Source: Sphaerulina vaccinii (Eukaryota > Ascomycota > Dothideomycetes > Mycosphaerellales > Mycosphaerellaceae). Taken from it: a DNA stretch of 64,000 bases. The translations under genes were made by a program, and so were the position numbers. Under the pieces are notes generated by a model that was given only the letters and a program-made list of their open reading frames with translations, searched no databases and was not told the origin of the DNA. The stretch is taken from assembly GCA_022570795.1 (NCBI GenBank), contig JAKUDP010000004.1, forward strand, positions 372,001 through 436,000, given 5' to 3'. Shown here one piece after another: positions 32,535 to 44,015 of this stretch; positions within the stretch are counted from its first letter, which is position 1; each line of letters begins with the position of its first letter.

Positions 32535-35225
32535 TTATCCCAGTATCACAGTCTCCCATGTTGGTTCACAGGTAGCCCATAAGTCCATCGCGATGTAGCC
32601 GACCGTGACACGCTCATAGACCTCAGGATGATCGACCATTGGCTCAACAATCATCACACTCAATCGCCAGAATGAAGGCCATGTGTCTTTGCTCCCAGCA
32701 TACCAGATATCAGGCTGTGGCCACTGGTAGTTTTGCTCCTCTGTGCCTAGCAAGAGTGCGTTTCTGTCGCGATCTCCCATGATGCTGGCACCTACGACAA
32801 TAGCTGTGTATGACTTTGTTAGGTCCATATAGTCCACGATGTTCTCCTCGCATATGCCGACAACACACCCATGGCTGAGGATGAGAAGTTCAGTATCTTT
32901 CTGGGCACCCGTTGCCTTGTTTCGCGCTCTTGGTTCGATGGTGACAGATGCAGCGGTGGTGTTGAATATGAGGGCACGTGGGAATTTGGTAGCAGCTTCT
33001 ATTCGGTCATGCGGAATCGGATTCGGATTCGAGCGTTGCTGCGAGCAGTGGGCTCGATTGTGAGGGCATTGTGCCCATTGCTCTGCCGCGTTTGCCAGCC
33101 ATTGATGATCCAGCTCACGCAGAGAAGCTTGCTGATTGAGCAGAGCGCTCTTTCGAAAGTCTGGCATGGGATATAGGTTGTCCTGGTGAATATCAGCCGC
33201 AACTATGCCAAACCAGTTGTCTGGTGTCTCTACTAGAACCGCTCCATTTGGTGGCGTCATAGATGTAGAACTGTACAAGAGTGCCAAACGATTCATGATC
33301 CCAGAAGGGGTAGTCGAAACCAGAGCCTTCCCAGGCAGCCCAACTCCAAGATGGTACATCCAAAGCCTCCCGGCATCGTCCAAGTGGTTGTCTGTAGTAC
33401 CAACGCAGCGTTTTCGGAAAGAATTTGTCGAGAAGGCCGTAGCTGAATCGAGTGTCCAATTGTTGAGTAGCAGCTGCATTGCCGAAGCCTATGAACGCTC
33501 GCAGCATGTCCTGCTTGAAGGACAGATTTCGTGTACGGTACTGTTCTATGGCAAGTAGGTAGCCATGGTAGTTGAAAGGGAAGTCTCGGCCTTCAAGATG
33601 CATAATAGGGTCGGCGCCTCCTGCAATATGGAATTTCATGAAGAAGCCTTTCCGGTCCCTGTCCTCCTCGTACGTATCGTTCGCGCAGACGAAGTAGTAC
33701 CTGTGCTTCGTGATTACAATGCAGCGATGTGATAGTGCAGCTTCTTGAAAGGTCCTCCCCTCTGGCTCCATGCTGTGCGATTAGGAGTCTCACTATACTC
33801 GGGCAGCCAAAGCTTTTTGCCAATTATCTCCCACGGTTGTTTGTAGTATGGCGGTCGAGGGGAACCGGCCACTCCAGGGAGGCCCGAACCTGCAGTACCG
33901 TCCGCAGCTGCAACTATGGTGAAACGAGCACTAGCATATATCTTCTCCATAGCATTGATCTGAGCACTTAGATCGTCTTCGTCGTCTTGTGTGATGCACA
34001 ACCGATCAGTCCACAAATACCTCTCGCCGAGTCCTCTGCACAAGATGATGACATCGCGTATCAACGGAGGCAGAGCAATACTATGCAGAGAGTGCTTCGC
34101 ATGTAAAGCCTTCCTGTTGGTCTTTTTGAGCATTGTCGAGGGTTCGCTGCCAGCCTCAGACCAGACATAGCTCAGAGTCACAAAGGTCGTCGGGAGAGTC
34201 TCGTCATGGAACGAACAGATACACATATCTTCCGTGTCGATAAGTTTGAATCCTTTTGGCGTGCCAATGGAGCTTGTTTGACATTTATCTTCGTGCTCTC
34301 TTTCGCAGCCTTCGATCAAGTGTCGAACTCGTTGTAGATCGATATAGCTCGTGCAGGCGCGTTGAGCAGATACTAGATCCGTCCTACCGCGTATGTCATA
34401 TTGCAGCAACATTGCTACAGGAACAAGCTCTGCATCTGCTGGGATGGTTTCGGTGCTTGCACCAACAGTACAGGTAGGTGCACCTGAGTAGATTAGACAA
34501 AGAAAGTCTATCCGCATCTCGTTATAGCCACGGACATCATCCATGCCGTGTTGATGAAGTCCAGCTGCTCCACAATCGACAATAGTGATGGATTCGTAGT
34601 TCATCGCGCCACGCTCCTGATCCAGGTATTCTTGCGTTGCTTCAGCCATCGCTTGACAGAGGACACAACATTGGACTTGCAGGTACTGACTCAAAGCGCC
34701 GTAGCGACGGATTACGTTCTTCTCGACGTGTGCTGGTAGATCATCACGCGAATGGGATAGCAAGCCGTTCCATTGCCTGCAAGGGAGTGTCTTCCATCGA
34801 CTACAGAACTTGCATAGATTGGAGTTGTCAGAACTTGGCGATGGTTGAAACCAGTTGAGCGGATCAGTCTCGTCTACCTCCTTGGTCTCGTCTGATTGCA
34901 AGGAAGGCTCAAAGTGTTCGTCCAGCCTGTACCGCAAAGGCCCGAGCCCATCCACAATCCTGACTGGTCCGCCCATCGCAAGATCACTTGCCCTGACAAG
35001 CTTGTGGCGTTCCATAGCATAAACAAGAAAAATTGCAACCAGAAAGGTCAGTGTTCCGAAGGAGGCCAAGTCGTCTCTGGACAGAAGAGTCGAAGTTCGG
35101 TGGGCGCTTAAGATCCATGCGCCGCTATCGTCGCCGTGCATATGCACCTTCCAATCATGCATGTCGTCGGTGTTCCGAACTTGAAGTGCCCTGCGCGTCC
35201 TCGCGTCCTGGAGAAGTTCATTCAT
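32535..35225 (-). pseudogene. HET-domain (heterokaryon incompatibility) gene with two frameshifts
   Basis: The frame starting at ATG 35225 encodes a transmembrane-like segment (SFGTLTFLVAIFLVYAM), a Cys-rich linker and then the HET domain: FVTLSYVWSEAG, RYLWTDRLCITQDDEDDLSAQINAMEKIYASARFTIVAA. At about 33755 it reads WSQRG and derails; the expected RG.TFQEA motif continues in the next frame (RTFQEAALSHRCIVITKHRYYFVC). That frame carries PSWSWAAWEG and derails near 33247–33249 in an AAA run. The original frame then resumes (AVLVETPDNWFGI) to the stop at 32535. A one-base loss followed by a one-base gain explains both. Without them the protein would be about 896 residues. HET proteins trigger cell death after fusion of unlike strains. 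This is either a disabled allele or a pair of assembly errors. Confidence 0.85.
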
Positions 35226-35468
35226 TGCCAAATGGGCCTGGATAGCAACACGAAATCGTTATTGTTTAGATGCTTGATGCCCGAAGCATCCTCGCTTCAA
35301 GCAAAGCTTTGTGATCAGCTCCCCCAACTCGCAAGCACCAGGCCACTGGGTTCCTAGACAGAGCGCCTACCCTTGTGAATCAGCTTCCAGAGAACTTTGA
35401 TCGCATGCGTATGTTAGTCGCCAAAGGGCCTAAGTGGAAACGCATGTAACATTTCATGCTACACTAAT

Positions 35469-38400
35469 CTACTCATCATCACTATCATCAATAATAAACC
35501 CAGCTCTTACATTCCTTCTCGCCACAGGTTTGGTCGTTACCGGCTCTTCATCATCACTATCAACAATCCTCGCATTAGACTTGTTGACTGAAATCTCTCT
35601 CAATGGCGAAGTAGCACCGGTATTGGCTTGCTCAGGCTCCATGTCTGAAGGCATGGGAGAGGACTCGTCGTTGTCCGACAACTCAATAAATGAGCTCTTT
35701 CGCATCGCACGTTTCGAAGGCTGGGGTTCATCGTCCGCGCTAGAATCGACCTCGACAGGCGAGCTCTTCCTCGAGCGTTTCCTGGGTGCTGGCTCCTCAT
35801 CCGTGTCGACTGCGCTGCTCTCTTCGTCTCCGACATCGAGCATGATTTGATCTTCGTTGTCACTATCCACCTTCCTCTTTTTCTTGGTCGTCTTCTTAGC
35901 TGGCGTCGCCTTCTTTTTTGCAGCTGGCTTCTTCGCCTTCTTCTCCTTCCCTTCATCGCTGTCATCCATCTGCTTCAACAACGCATTTCTGATGACACCA
36001 GCAGTATTCTTCCTCCTCTCCTCTTCCAACCTGAAGAACTCCGCATCAGCTTCAGCATCACTCTCATCATCAGACTCCGTGATGAAAAGCTTCGACTTGA
36101 TCTTCGCGTTCTTCTCCCTCTCCTTGAGATCTCTAGCTCGGCGCTTCTCTTCAAGTTCTTCTTCGGTTCGCTCAACGCCAGTAGTATCTCTCCTCCTGCG
36201 TTTCTTAGGCTTGTCATCGCCATCTTTTCGCTTGCGCTTCTCCTTCAGATTAGGCGGGAACATGGCTTCGTCGATATCACCTCCACTTCCAGTGGCATCG
36301 GTATCAGAGTCATTATCGTCGAATGTAGTACCACGCCTCGCAGCTGCTTTCGATCGAACCAGGTCTGCGGCGGTCTTGTCATCATCGAAGGTAGGAGGGT
36401 CGAATTCAGCTTTCTTGATCTGATTGATTGCATCAGTCAGTTGAGCAGCGGTGAGCTCAGATGGAATGATCCACTGAGCATCAGTATCTTCCGCGAGACC
36501 AAGTCGCTGAAAGCCAAGTGTTGTAAGCAGGAGTCGAAGGTGTTTGTCCTTGAACAGAGCAAGTTTCCGCTCGTCGTTGTCAGGAGACAGAAAGATGGTC
36601 GGGGCAGGTATCGGTTCTGGTGCATCTGCTGCGGCTTCTCCTCGGTCTTCGAGACTGACAAGGCCCATGCGAGCTGCTTGGTCGTCTTCCCAGGACTGTC
36701 TCTCTTCTGCGGCGCTTTGTAGTTGCTTCTTGACCCAATCTAGCTCGCCAGCTTTCGCCTGTTCTATCAGAAGAGATGCAGCGACTGCAATGCGCTGTTC
36801 TTGGGCAACAGACGGCCTCAGTTCGAGCTCGGCAGGAGGTCGTGGCGCTCTCTTCTCGACGACTTTCTCATACCCGTTCTGCAGATAGAACAAAGTGTTG
36901 GGGATCTTGCTGAAGAGCATCTCGACGACGCAAGCCTCTCGCCAGCCTTCACCTGTAGTGTCTCTCTCCATCCACTTGATGCATCGGCGGAAGACTTGCT
37001 GCACTAGCTGCTCCCAGTCCTTATAGCCCTCCATCGCAGGATCTAGACCTTCCGGGCCTTTGATCAGCTTGTGTAGGAGAGCCAGGATGTCAACACGAAA
37101 GAGCAAGATTGCCAGCTCGTGCTTGAAAGCCAGTCGGTAAAGGTATCGATGTGCTCGTTTTAGCTGAACCGGCGTCAGGTCGCGATAGTAGTGGATCAGC
37201 GCGATAAAAGTGTCGACACATTGCTGTGACAAGAACTTGGCTGAGTACTTTGCGAAGTCGAATTTTCGTTCGGTCACCGCTCGAGCAACTTCCCGAGCGT
37301 CTTCTGCGGCGTCTTCAGCATCTTCGCCCCCATCGCCAGTAGTCTGCTGCTGCCTCTTCTTCCTCGCGCGGCGCTTCGATCGGATCTGCATGTCGACGTT
37401 CTGCTTGCTGTATCGCTCCAGCATTCGCACAAACACATGTACGCATTCTGTGACAGCGTCGAGGTAGGCGAACCCCTGATGAGAGTACCCTCGCAATACC
37501 TGCACGATCCGGTCGTGCGTTGACTCTTCGTAGAAGATGCGATTTTGAATGTTCTCGGCAATCTCCTGGTCTTCTTCATCCTTACTTTCAGCCATGCTCT
37601 GTACCGTCAGCAAGATCTGAGTGAAGCATAGCAGTGTGGCTTGCAGGTCTTGCCACTGCTTGTCGTCAAATGCACTCTGCATTCGCCTGTTGAGAAGCAC
37701 AAACGTCTCTTGATCCAGAACAGCTGCGATATAGGCGAAAGTATTGTCCTGTGGGTTGACCTGTGTAGGCCGATCGGCATGCCATGCGCCTTCCCTTCGA
37801 GAGTGATCTCGGCGTGCTGCTTCTGCGTTGAGGAACCAGGAAATCAGGTAGAAGTATTGCTTGTGGTGCATGCTTTGCACTCGGTCTGCTTCTCGCTCAA
37901 TAGCCTTCCGCAGCATTGAGAAAAGAGGATTGAAGGAAGAGTCCAGAAAGTCCTCGACAAAAGTTCGCAGATGTCTTCGAGCATTGTCTGTCAGTTCGAC
38001 TCGCATGCCGAATTCTGAGTTCTCGTCACACTCCTGAGCCAGCTTTCCGCGGTACAATGGCTTGTTCCACTTCTTACTCGCATCCATTTGTCGGAGGGTA
38101 TCGCTCTCGTTGGTCGTCATGCTTCCTTGTCCAGACACAGTTGACAACTTCTGGTCATCTCGCTTCACCCAGATCATGGTACCAAATCTGTTGTGTCTGG
38201 ATGGGGCGTGTCTCTTGTAGCTGTCCACCATAGCCTTCTCCTTTTGTATCAAATTCTTCAGCTCTGTGGTCTCCTCGCTGTTAACTTGCTCCTTCTTCAT
38301 GAACAGCTTTCTCCCATCTACACCTTTCAGAAGGTGGAAGAGCACTTCCAGCATAATCACATCCTGCTCTTGGAACTCCTCGCCCATGCCAGATCCGATG

Positions 38401-39074
38401 GTGAGCAGCACCTTGAAGATGTCCTGGTCATGGAAAGCCTCGATAGTGGCTGACCGGCTGATATCATTCTCGTCTCCTTGTGAAGGCAAATGCTGAGGCT
38501 GTGTGATCATGGCGATATTGCGGAAGAAGTACATCATCAGCTTGAGAATCCCCTCGTCTCTTTTGCTTCTCTCCCTCCTCTCCGTAGCCATCGCTGGGAG
38601 TGCGCTCCTAACCACAGTCCTCAGGATCTTCGCGCCCTCGAACTGCAGCACAGCTCGCTTGTATCCCACCTGCGCCAATTGCAAATAAGGAATATGTCGA
38701 TGATGATTGACAGTCGCCTTCTCGCCATCCAGCTGCAGAGGCCAAGTCAATGGCACCAGCAGTTCCAGACATGCCAGCGCCAATTTCGCCTTGTGCTTGT
38801 TCTCCTGCGCATCGTCGGCCCATAATGACAAGATCTCCAGCAAGTCTCCTTTGACCAAGTTTGCTTCTGCGAGTACGCGCTTTACATCGTGTCGGTCGGT
38901 CTTTTCATCGTAGAGTCGTAGCCATCGTTGCAAATCCTTGAGCACGGCAACCGCGTCGTCTCCCACACTGTAGCTGTCGTCGTATGTCGAGCGACCACCG
39001 ACGGCGTTGACGAGCGAAGTGACATAGGCCCGCACTTCGACGTCGACCGTCGTGCTCTTCTCGAATGGGTCCAT
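35469..39074 (-). CDS. TOF1: Replication fork protection protein TOF1/Swi1 (TIMELESS family)
   Basis: A single exon of 1201 codons. The N-terminal TIMELESS domain (about 30–340) includes YDEKTDRHDVKRVLAEANLVKGDLLEIL, LTWPL, YKRAVLQFEGAKILRTVVRSALP and ILKLMMYFFRNIAMI, a signature of the family. A helical middle holds CVDTFIALIHYYRDLTPVQLKRAHRYLYRLAFKHELAILLFR. The last 300 residues alternate acidic and Lys/Arg-rich blocks with several NLS-like clusters and end in FIIDDSDDE. With Csm3/Swi3, the protein holds replisomes at barriers and links stalled forks to the checkpoint kinase. Family lengths are about 1000–1250. It is divergent to the dehydrogenase gene at 39517 with a 442-bp shared spacer. 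Confidence 0.95.
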   Translation of the reverse strand: MDPFEKSTTVDVEVRAYVTSLVNAVGGRSTYDDSYSVGDDAVAVLKDLQRWLRLYDEKTDRHDVKRVLAEANLVKGDLLEILSLWADDAQENKHKAKLALACLELLVPLTWPLQLDGEKATVNHHRHIPYLQLAQVGYKRAVLQFEGAKILRTVVRSALPAMATERRERSKRDEGILKLMMYFFRNIAMITQPQHLPSQGDENDISRSATIEAFHDQDIFKVLLTIGSGMGEEFQEQDVIMLEVLFHLLKGVDGRKLFMKKEQVNSEETTELKNLIQKEKAMVDSYKRHAPSRHNRFGTMIWVKRDDQKLSTVSGQGSMTTNESDTLRQMDASKKWNKPLYRGKLAQECDENSEFGMRVELTDNARRHLRTFVEDFLDSSFNPLFSMLRKAIEREADRVQSMHHKQYFYLISWFLNAEAARRDHSRREGAWHADRPTQVNPQDNTFAYIAAVLDQETFVLLNRRMQSAFDDKQWQDLQATLLCFTQILLTVQSMAESKDEEDQEIAENIQNRIFYEESTHDRIVQVLRGYSHQGFAYLDAVTECVHVFVRMLERYSKQNVDMQIRSKRRARKKRQQQTTGDGGEDAEDAAEDAREVARAVTERKFDFAKYSAKFLSQQCVDTFIALIHYYRDLTPVQLKRAHRYLYRLAFKHELAILLFRVDILALLHKLIKGPEGLDPAMEGYKDWEQLVQQVFRRCIKWMERDTTGEGWREACVVEMLFSKIPNTLFYLQNGYEKVVEKRAPRPPAELELRPSVAQEQRIAVAASLLIEQAKAGELDWVKKQLQSAAEERQSWEDDQAARMGLVSLEDRGEAAADAPEPIPAPTIFLSPDNDERKLALFKDKHLRLLLTTLGFQRLGLAEDTDAQWIIPSELTAAQLTDAINQIKKAEFDPPTFDDDKTAADLVRSKAAARRGTTFDDNDSDTDATGSGGDIDEAMFPPNLKEKRKRKDGDDKPKKRRRRDTTGVERTEEELEEKRRARDLKEREKNAKIKSKLFITESDDESDAEADAEFFRLEEERRKNTAGVIRNALLKQMDDSDEGKEKKAKKPAAKKKATPAKKTTKKKRKVDSDNEDQIMLDVGDEESSAVDTDEEPAPRKRSRKSSPVEVDSSADDEPQPSKRAMRKSSFIELSDNDESSPMPSDMEPEQANTGATSPLREISVNKSNARIVDSDDEEPVTTKPVARRNVRAGFIIDDSDDE

Positions 39075-39516
39075 CGTGCCCTTTTAATTACATTGTTTGA
39101 TGCTGGCTTTGACTCTACATCTATGAGACGCGTAGAGATGTCGCGTCTGATACACGCTAGTGGAAGAATACTTTCTCCGATCTCCGACCATCACATGCAA
39201 GACCTCTACTCTTCCCTTCTTCTTTACAATGACCAGTCGGGCTTGTAACTGCATATGCTTCAATGTGCATATTCAGGCTGACATCTTGCCTGTCTCTCGT
39301 CTCCATTCTCTGCTGTCTGTACTAATAAGAGCCACGGCAATTGTTATGACATTGCCATGTTTAGCGTGAAAGAGACCCTGGCCAGTTCGGCATTGCTCGT
39401 CGTCTAGCTCGGCTCAAGCTACTGTACATCACTTTTGCTTCGATATATGCAGCGTCGCAACTCCCACGCCAAACCATCTCACCACTTGCCGTCTTCCACT
39501 TGCCGTCTTCCTCACG
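39075..39516. promoter_or_regulatory. Divergent promoter region, TOF1 and dehydrogenase
   Basis: 442 bp lie between the start codons of TOF1 (-) and the 3-hydroxyacyl-CoA dehydrogenase (+). No other gene is seen, so both core promoters must lie here. No known operator was recognised. Confidence 0.55.
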
Positions 39517-40756
39517 ATGCTGACACGACGACTCGCGCCCCACGCCTTGAGGCAACGGCTGACTGTTCAGAGATGCTCCCGGACGCGAAGCTTCTCTGGG
39601 ACATCGGCCGCGATGGCTGATGCGGCTACTGTAAACAGACTGGGAGTCGTAGGCAAGTCTAACATCTATCGCACAGCTATCTGGCCCTGCTAACTTGATT
39701 CTATTCTAAAAAACAGGCGCGGGACAGATGGTATGCTACTTAGCTCCGCCATCGCCAACCTATCATCATGTCTTTAAAGCAGCTGACTGATACGCAGTTG
39801 TAGGGCTTAGGCATAGCACTCGTAGCAGCACGACAAGCAGGCGTCCCTGTCACCCTCGTCGACACAAACCAAGCCTCCCTCGACAAGGGACTGGCTTTCG
39901 CGGATAAACTCCTGGCCAAAGATGTCTCCAAGCAGAAGCTCTCGCAAGAAGATGCAGATACTGTGCGAGGACGACTTACTGCCACCACCAAGATGGATGA
40001 TCTGAGCAATGTGGACATGGTCATCGAAGCTGTGCCTGAGATTGTCGATCTCAAGACCAAGATATTTGCTCAGCTCGCTGCCACCTGTCCCAGCCATGCC
40101 GTTCTGGCCACTAATACGTCGTCTATATCGATTACGAGGATTGCGGCTGCTACTACTAAGGTATGTCTCTTCCTATCCTGGTAGATGCATTATCAGATCA
40201 ACCTGCGTCCGCCTCTCGCCTGCAGGAGTCTCTCTATCCTATGAGCGGTCATAGTATTCATCTCTAACCTGATTGACTGTAGGACCCGACAGACCTATCT
40301 GCCTCTTCCCGCGTTATATCCACCCACTTCATGAACCCCGTCCCTATCCAGAAAGGCGTCGAAATCATCTCCGGCCTCCAAACATCTCCAACGACTCTAG
40401 CCACTGCGCTAGAATTCTGCCGTCGAATGGGCAAGATTCCTTCCACATCTGCCGACTCACCTGGCTTTCTCGCCAATCGAATCCTGATGCCTTACATAAA
40501 CGAAGCTATCATATGTCTCGAAACAGGCGTTGGAGACGAGGAAGGGATTGACTCCATCATGAAGAACGGGACGAACGTTCCTATGGGTCCGTTGACACTG
40601 GCAGACTTCATTGGACTGGATACATGTCTCGCGATCATGGAAGTGCTGCACACACAATTGGGTGATAGCAAGTATAGACCTGCCGTGCGGCTGAGACAGA
40701 TGGTTGATGCGGGATGGCTAGGAAAGAAGAGTGGGAAGGGATTTTACACTTACTAG
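39517..40756 (+). CDS. 3-hydroxyacyl/3-hydroxybutyryl-CoA dehydrogenase, mitochondrial type
   Basis: Four exons (39517–39652, 39717–39730, 39804–40160, 40283–40756) give 326 residues. The Arg/Ser-rich start (MLTRRLAPHALRQRLTVQRC … FSGTSAA) looks like a mitochondrial presequence. The Rossmann motif GVVGAGQMGLGIA spans three exons, which fixes the splice sites: exon 2 is only 14 nt and intron 1 uses a GC donor (AG|GCAAGT…CAG). Catalytic-region motifs are EAVPEIVDLKTKIF, NTSSISIT, STHFMNPVPIQKGVEII and PGFLANRILMPYINEA. The enzyme oxidises (S)-3-hydroxyacyl-CoA to 3-ketoacyl-CoA with NAD+, in short-chain beta-oxidation or butyryl-CoA metabolism. Length is close to the HBDH/HADH norm of about 290–320. 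Confidence 0.93.
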
Positions 40757-41544
40757 GCAGCGGAAGTGATGGAGGCGGCCTATCAAAGAGCATGAAAAGT
40801 GTCTGACAATAGAAGATCGTCTGAAGAGGTAGCGCTGAGGTCAAGGTAGACGGATGGAACAGCTCGGATATCTGCTTACACAGGTACATAACGCTATCCT
40901 GCCCATGTCGATGCATTCCCGGAATGCTGTGGGCATGCAGAAGCAAGGTTCTACATCGGGTGCAATATGCAGCAAATATCGGCACACCTTCAGCGAATAA
41001 AAGAGCTTCGAAACCGTCTTACACCTTCAGCATACATTCAGCACTGATCACCAAAGGTTCCAGAAGTCTGCAGGCTTGCGGCAAACAGGTTGTATTACAG
41101 ATACAGTCTGCATGAAGACCAGACGGACCTATCAAACAGCGCGGAAATCGTCTTACACAGCATCCCATAACTCTGGGCGTGGCAGACGTCAATAATCGAA
41201 GCCACATCTACCACCACCCAGACACCCTGAAGCATCAACCCGGACACCCACGTTCCATCCCACATACTTCAACCACTCACGATTGAAGCATTGTAGCTTA
41301 CAGCAACTTCGACCTGGAACTGGAAACTATCACCAATGTCAGCTGGACTTCACTCGGTGCACCATGCCACCAGGAGCTGCATGCGATAGGTAGCTAGTAG
41401 CCTTGATGACTTATCTGGGTCTCGACGTGCTAGCTCGCTGACCACTGCTCCAGTCTATAGTTCTCTACTACCCAGACCAGCACCACAGCACACGACCAAG
41501 TCAGATCAGGCAATCAGACTACCAAGCACAAGCAAGAAACAACA
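40757..41544. other. Intergenic
   Basis: About 790 bp separate two genes on the plus strand. It contains the words CAGCGAATAAAAG and CTTACACCTTCAGCATAC, but no open frame of note, no RNA gene and no clear repeat. The promoter of the small gene at 41545 should be in its right half. Confidence 0.5.
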
Positions 41545-41952
41545 ATGTCCGTTCTAGGCTGCTGGGCAATGTGCCATCTTCCAAAAGACAGCAATAGAGA
41601 CAAGCCCACTGGCAGTGCATCATCTACATCAAACTCATCCCGCTCCTCGTCCTTCTCCTCAAGCATGATCAAGGAATCTCAATCAGAGCCACCTTCTACA
41701 CCCTCAAGTACAACCAAGAAATTCGGCTACGAACCCGAAAGACCTGATCCCTATCCTATCCCCACAAGACCAACCCAAAGACAGGCGAGGATCGAGAGGG
41801 AGGGGGTTTCATCAAGTTATATGTCACCTCTATGGATGGGTGGCAGATACTCGGATTTGGGGGAGTATTCGAGGTTAGTATTATCACCCAGAATCTGTTA
41901 GTTGGGTATCAAGGAGGAGTTGCTGATATTGTGTAGGGTTATGAGAAGATGA
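41545..41952 (+). CDS. Small Ser-rich orphan protein
   Basis: The model has exons 41545–41873 and 41937–41952 (114 residues), joined across a 63-nt intron (gttagt … gctgat … gtgtag). Reading through the intron instead gives a 118-residue form ending at 41901. The N-terminus MSVLGCWAMCHLP is followed by a Ser-rich stretch, a Pro-rich segment (ERPDPYPIPTRPTQRQAR) and a Gly/Tyr-rich end (YMSPLWMGGRYSDLGEYS). No family is recognised and no signal peptide is evident. The upstream CAAGCAAGAAACAACAATG is a good fungal start context. Confidence 0.5.
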
Positions 41953-42246
41953 CTTCGAAGTTCACGTCTCGAACTAAGGTGCTTAGTTTGGAGTCCAGGT
42001 TGAATCGGGAGCTGGCGATGGTATTGGAGCTGGGATTCGGAGTGTATCAGTAATTCCACAGCATCAGACATGATGAGAGCTTTAAGCACAAGGTTGTAAA
42101 GTCTGTGGGTATCATGGATTGTCTTCCTCTGCTTTTGTCATGATGCGAAACCATTCGCCTGTACACCTATGCACCTTCGCTAGCTTGCTCAAAAGAAGCT
42201 GTAAGCCTCCACCTGTCGTCAAAATTTTCACAAACTCCTCCCATCG

Positions 42247-43044
42247 TCATAGCATAGCGAACTCCGCTCCCTCCTCCGGCCATCCAGCATCATCATGCCT
42301 AGCAGCCGTAACCCCCGCCTCAGCGATCGCCTCCTCCAAATACGCCTCAAACCTCTCAATCTTCTCCACAGGCATGACCTTCTTCTTCCTCAACGCATCC
42401 TTCTGCCTCTGAGCCAACAATTTCATATAATACGTCCCATCCACAGCATGTTTGACAGGTCTTACAGACGCAGATTTCCAATCTACCTCAAATCCATTAA
42501 GAGAAGCTTCTTTGACATAAATCTTCTGCATCATATCTCCCAAAGTATTAACACCTTCGCAAAGTTCATCATTATCTGCAGCGTCTTCAAACCAGAACAT
42601 CACATCTCCTTTTCCCGTGGAAGGAGGTGGTTGAGTTAATAACATCCTCTGCCAACTCGGAATGAACATTCCAACATTTCCAGTACGTTTTGCCGGGTCG
42701 GCGAAATCACAGCTGCGGAGTTTCCATTCTCGTGTTGTGTCGAAGAGTAGATCGTTTAGGATGACGATGTGTTCTAAGAATTGTTTCGAACGATGAGAGG
42801 TGGCGTCTAAAATGTTATAGCGTTCGGATTTTGATGCGTCTAAGAGTCCGAGTTGGAGGATCTCGTCGAAAGTGTTTGTTGGGAGGAGGAAGAGTTTCTT
42901 TTGGAGCATTTTTGAGTGCCGGATTATGTAGTGCCATCTTCTGTCCACTCTTTGACTGAGGAGGAGGGTTCGAGTGTCGAGGTTTAGGAGGATGAGTTCG
43001 AGAAGTTCGCCTGTGTCGAGTGTTGCTGTGCAGGCGGCTGCCAT
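42247..43044 (-). CDS. F-box-like domain protein, second copy
   Basis: A single exon of 265 codons. The F-box-like N-terminus TGELLELILLNLDTRTLLLSQRVDRRWHYIIRHSKMLQKKLF aligns with the gene at 692–1565, as does SWQRMLLTQPP in the middle. The C-terminal half (FEVDWKSASVRPVKHAVDGTYYMKLLAQRQKDAL … MPVEKIERFEAYLEEAIAEAG) is the reference for the decayed pieces at 373–606. The gene is complete and lacks the intron of its relative. Expected role: a substrate adaptor in an SCF ubiquitin ligase; the target is unknown. Confidence 0.72.
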   Translation of the reverse strand: MAAACTATLDTGELLELILLNLDTRTLLLSQRVDRRWHYIIRHSKMLQKKLFLLPTNTFDEILQLGLLDASKSERYNILDATSHRSKQFLEHIVILNDLLFDTTREWKLRSCDFADPAKRTGNVGMFIPSWQRMLLTQPPPSTGKGDVMFWFEDAADNDELCEGVNTLGDMMQKIYVKEASLNGFEVDWKSASVRPVKHAVDGTYYMKLLAQRQKDALRKKKVMPVEKIERFEAYLEEAIAEAGVTAARHDDAGWPEEGAEFAML

Positions 43045-44015
43045 TGTACCACCTGCGGATGTCTTGTGTATGCGTGTCTCGCCCGTAGGTATGGTCTTGA
43101 AGCTTCGAAATCTTGTATATTTGCTGCTGGCAGGGGTTTCAGGGTATTTTGTGTTCCACGAGGCAGGCGCGAAGTGAAATATCAGCTTGCAGCAGGCAAA
43201 AATCCTTCATTGGAGGGTCCTGCTATTCTTGGCAATCAAGCGAGAGGAACTGAAGAGAGAGGAAGAGAGGAAGAAGGATGTGGTTCGAATTGGGCAGCCT
43301 GCTCGAGCGTGGTGTGTGGTGGGCGAACATGCATAAAGACACTAGCGAAGAATGCGCAGTAAGCGACAGCGCGAGAGTGGGTTGCTGTGCTGGTATAGTG
43401 GATTCAGCCAGTGGCATCCTCGGCAAAGACCATGACCAAGCTGATGTGCATGAAAATGCTTGCCACAACGAGTACATACCCTACCACCACGCTGTGATGA
43501 CCTGGATGCGTGGCTTGAGGGTTCATGTGGTGTATGTGGTTGTTCAAGGCTAGGTGGCCAGCGAGGTTGGTCGAGAAAGTGCTGACCAGCTTGTCAAACA
43601 CCTGAAACAACCCCACGACTTTCTGCCAAAGTGTAGGAAAGCAGGCATAGCTTCTGCGTCTAGCCTCCTCTAGTTCGACCGTGATATGGGCTGTTCAAAG
43701 GACTATGATGAGGAAGGAAAAGACACGTGGGATGCGAAGATCCGAAGATTCCGACAGAGGGCTGACTTTCAAGAGCTGCCAGAGAGGAGAGAGTAGGAGC
43801 AAGATGACAGATGGGACAGAAAGTTCTTCGGGATATACTCCGAGCACTACAGATGTCTGATCAAGCCTCCGTGTGCTCAAGTAAACCTTCCTCCCTACTT
43901 GTCAACCACGAGCATAACACGCCACCGTATTCAGGGGACATCGAGGCGAAGTCATACACGTGTGACACGCTTTCACCACGCATCCAGGAACTGAGCCTTA
44001 CCACATATTAGTCCG
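43045..44015. other. Intergenic
   Basis: About 970 bp lie between two minus-strand genes. Open frames on both strands are under 100 codons and without recognisable features. The promoter of the F-box-like gene should lie near 43045. No repeat or RNA gene is seen. Confidence 0.5.

Noticed and set aside
35847..36722. 291-codon plus-strand ORF
   Set aside because: Antisense shadow of the acidic/basic C-terminus of TOF1.
40189..40197. Another perfect ATCWGATAA match
   Set aside because: It lies in an intron of the dehydrogenase gene, as expected by chance; not counted as an iron-regulatory site.
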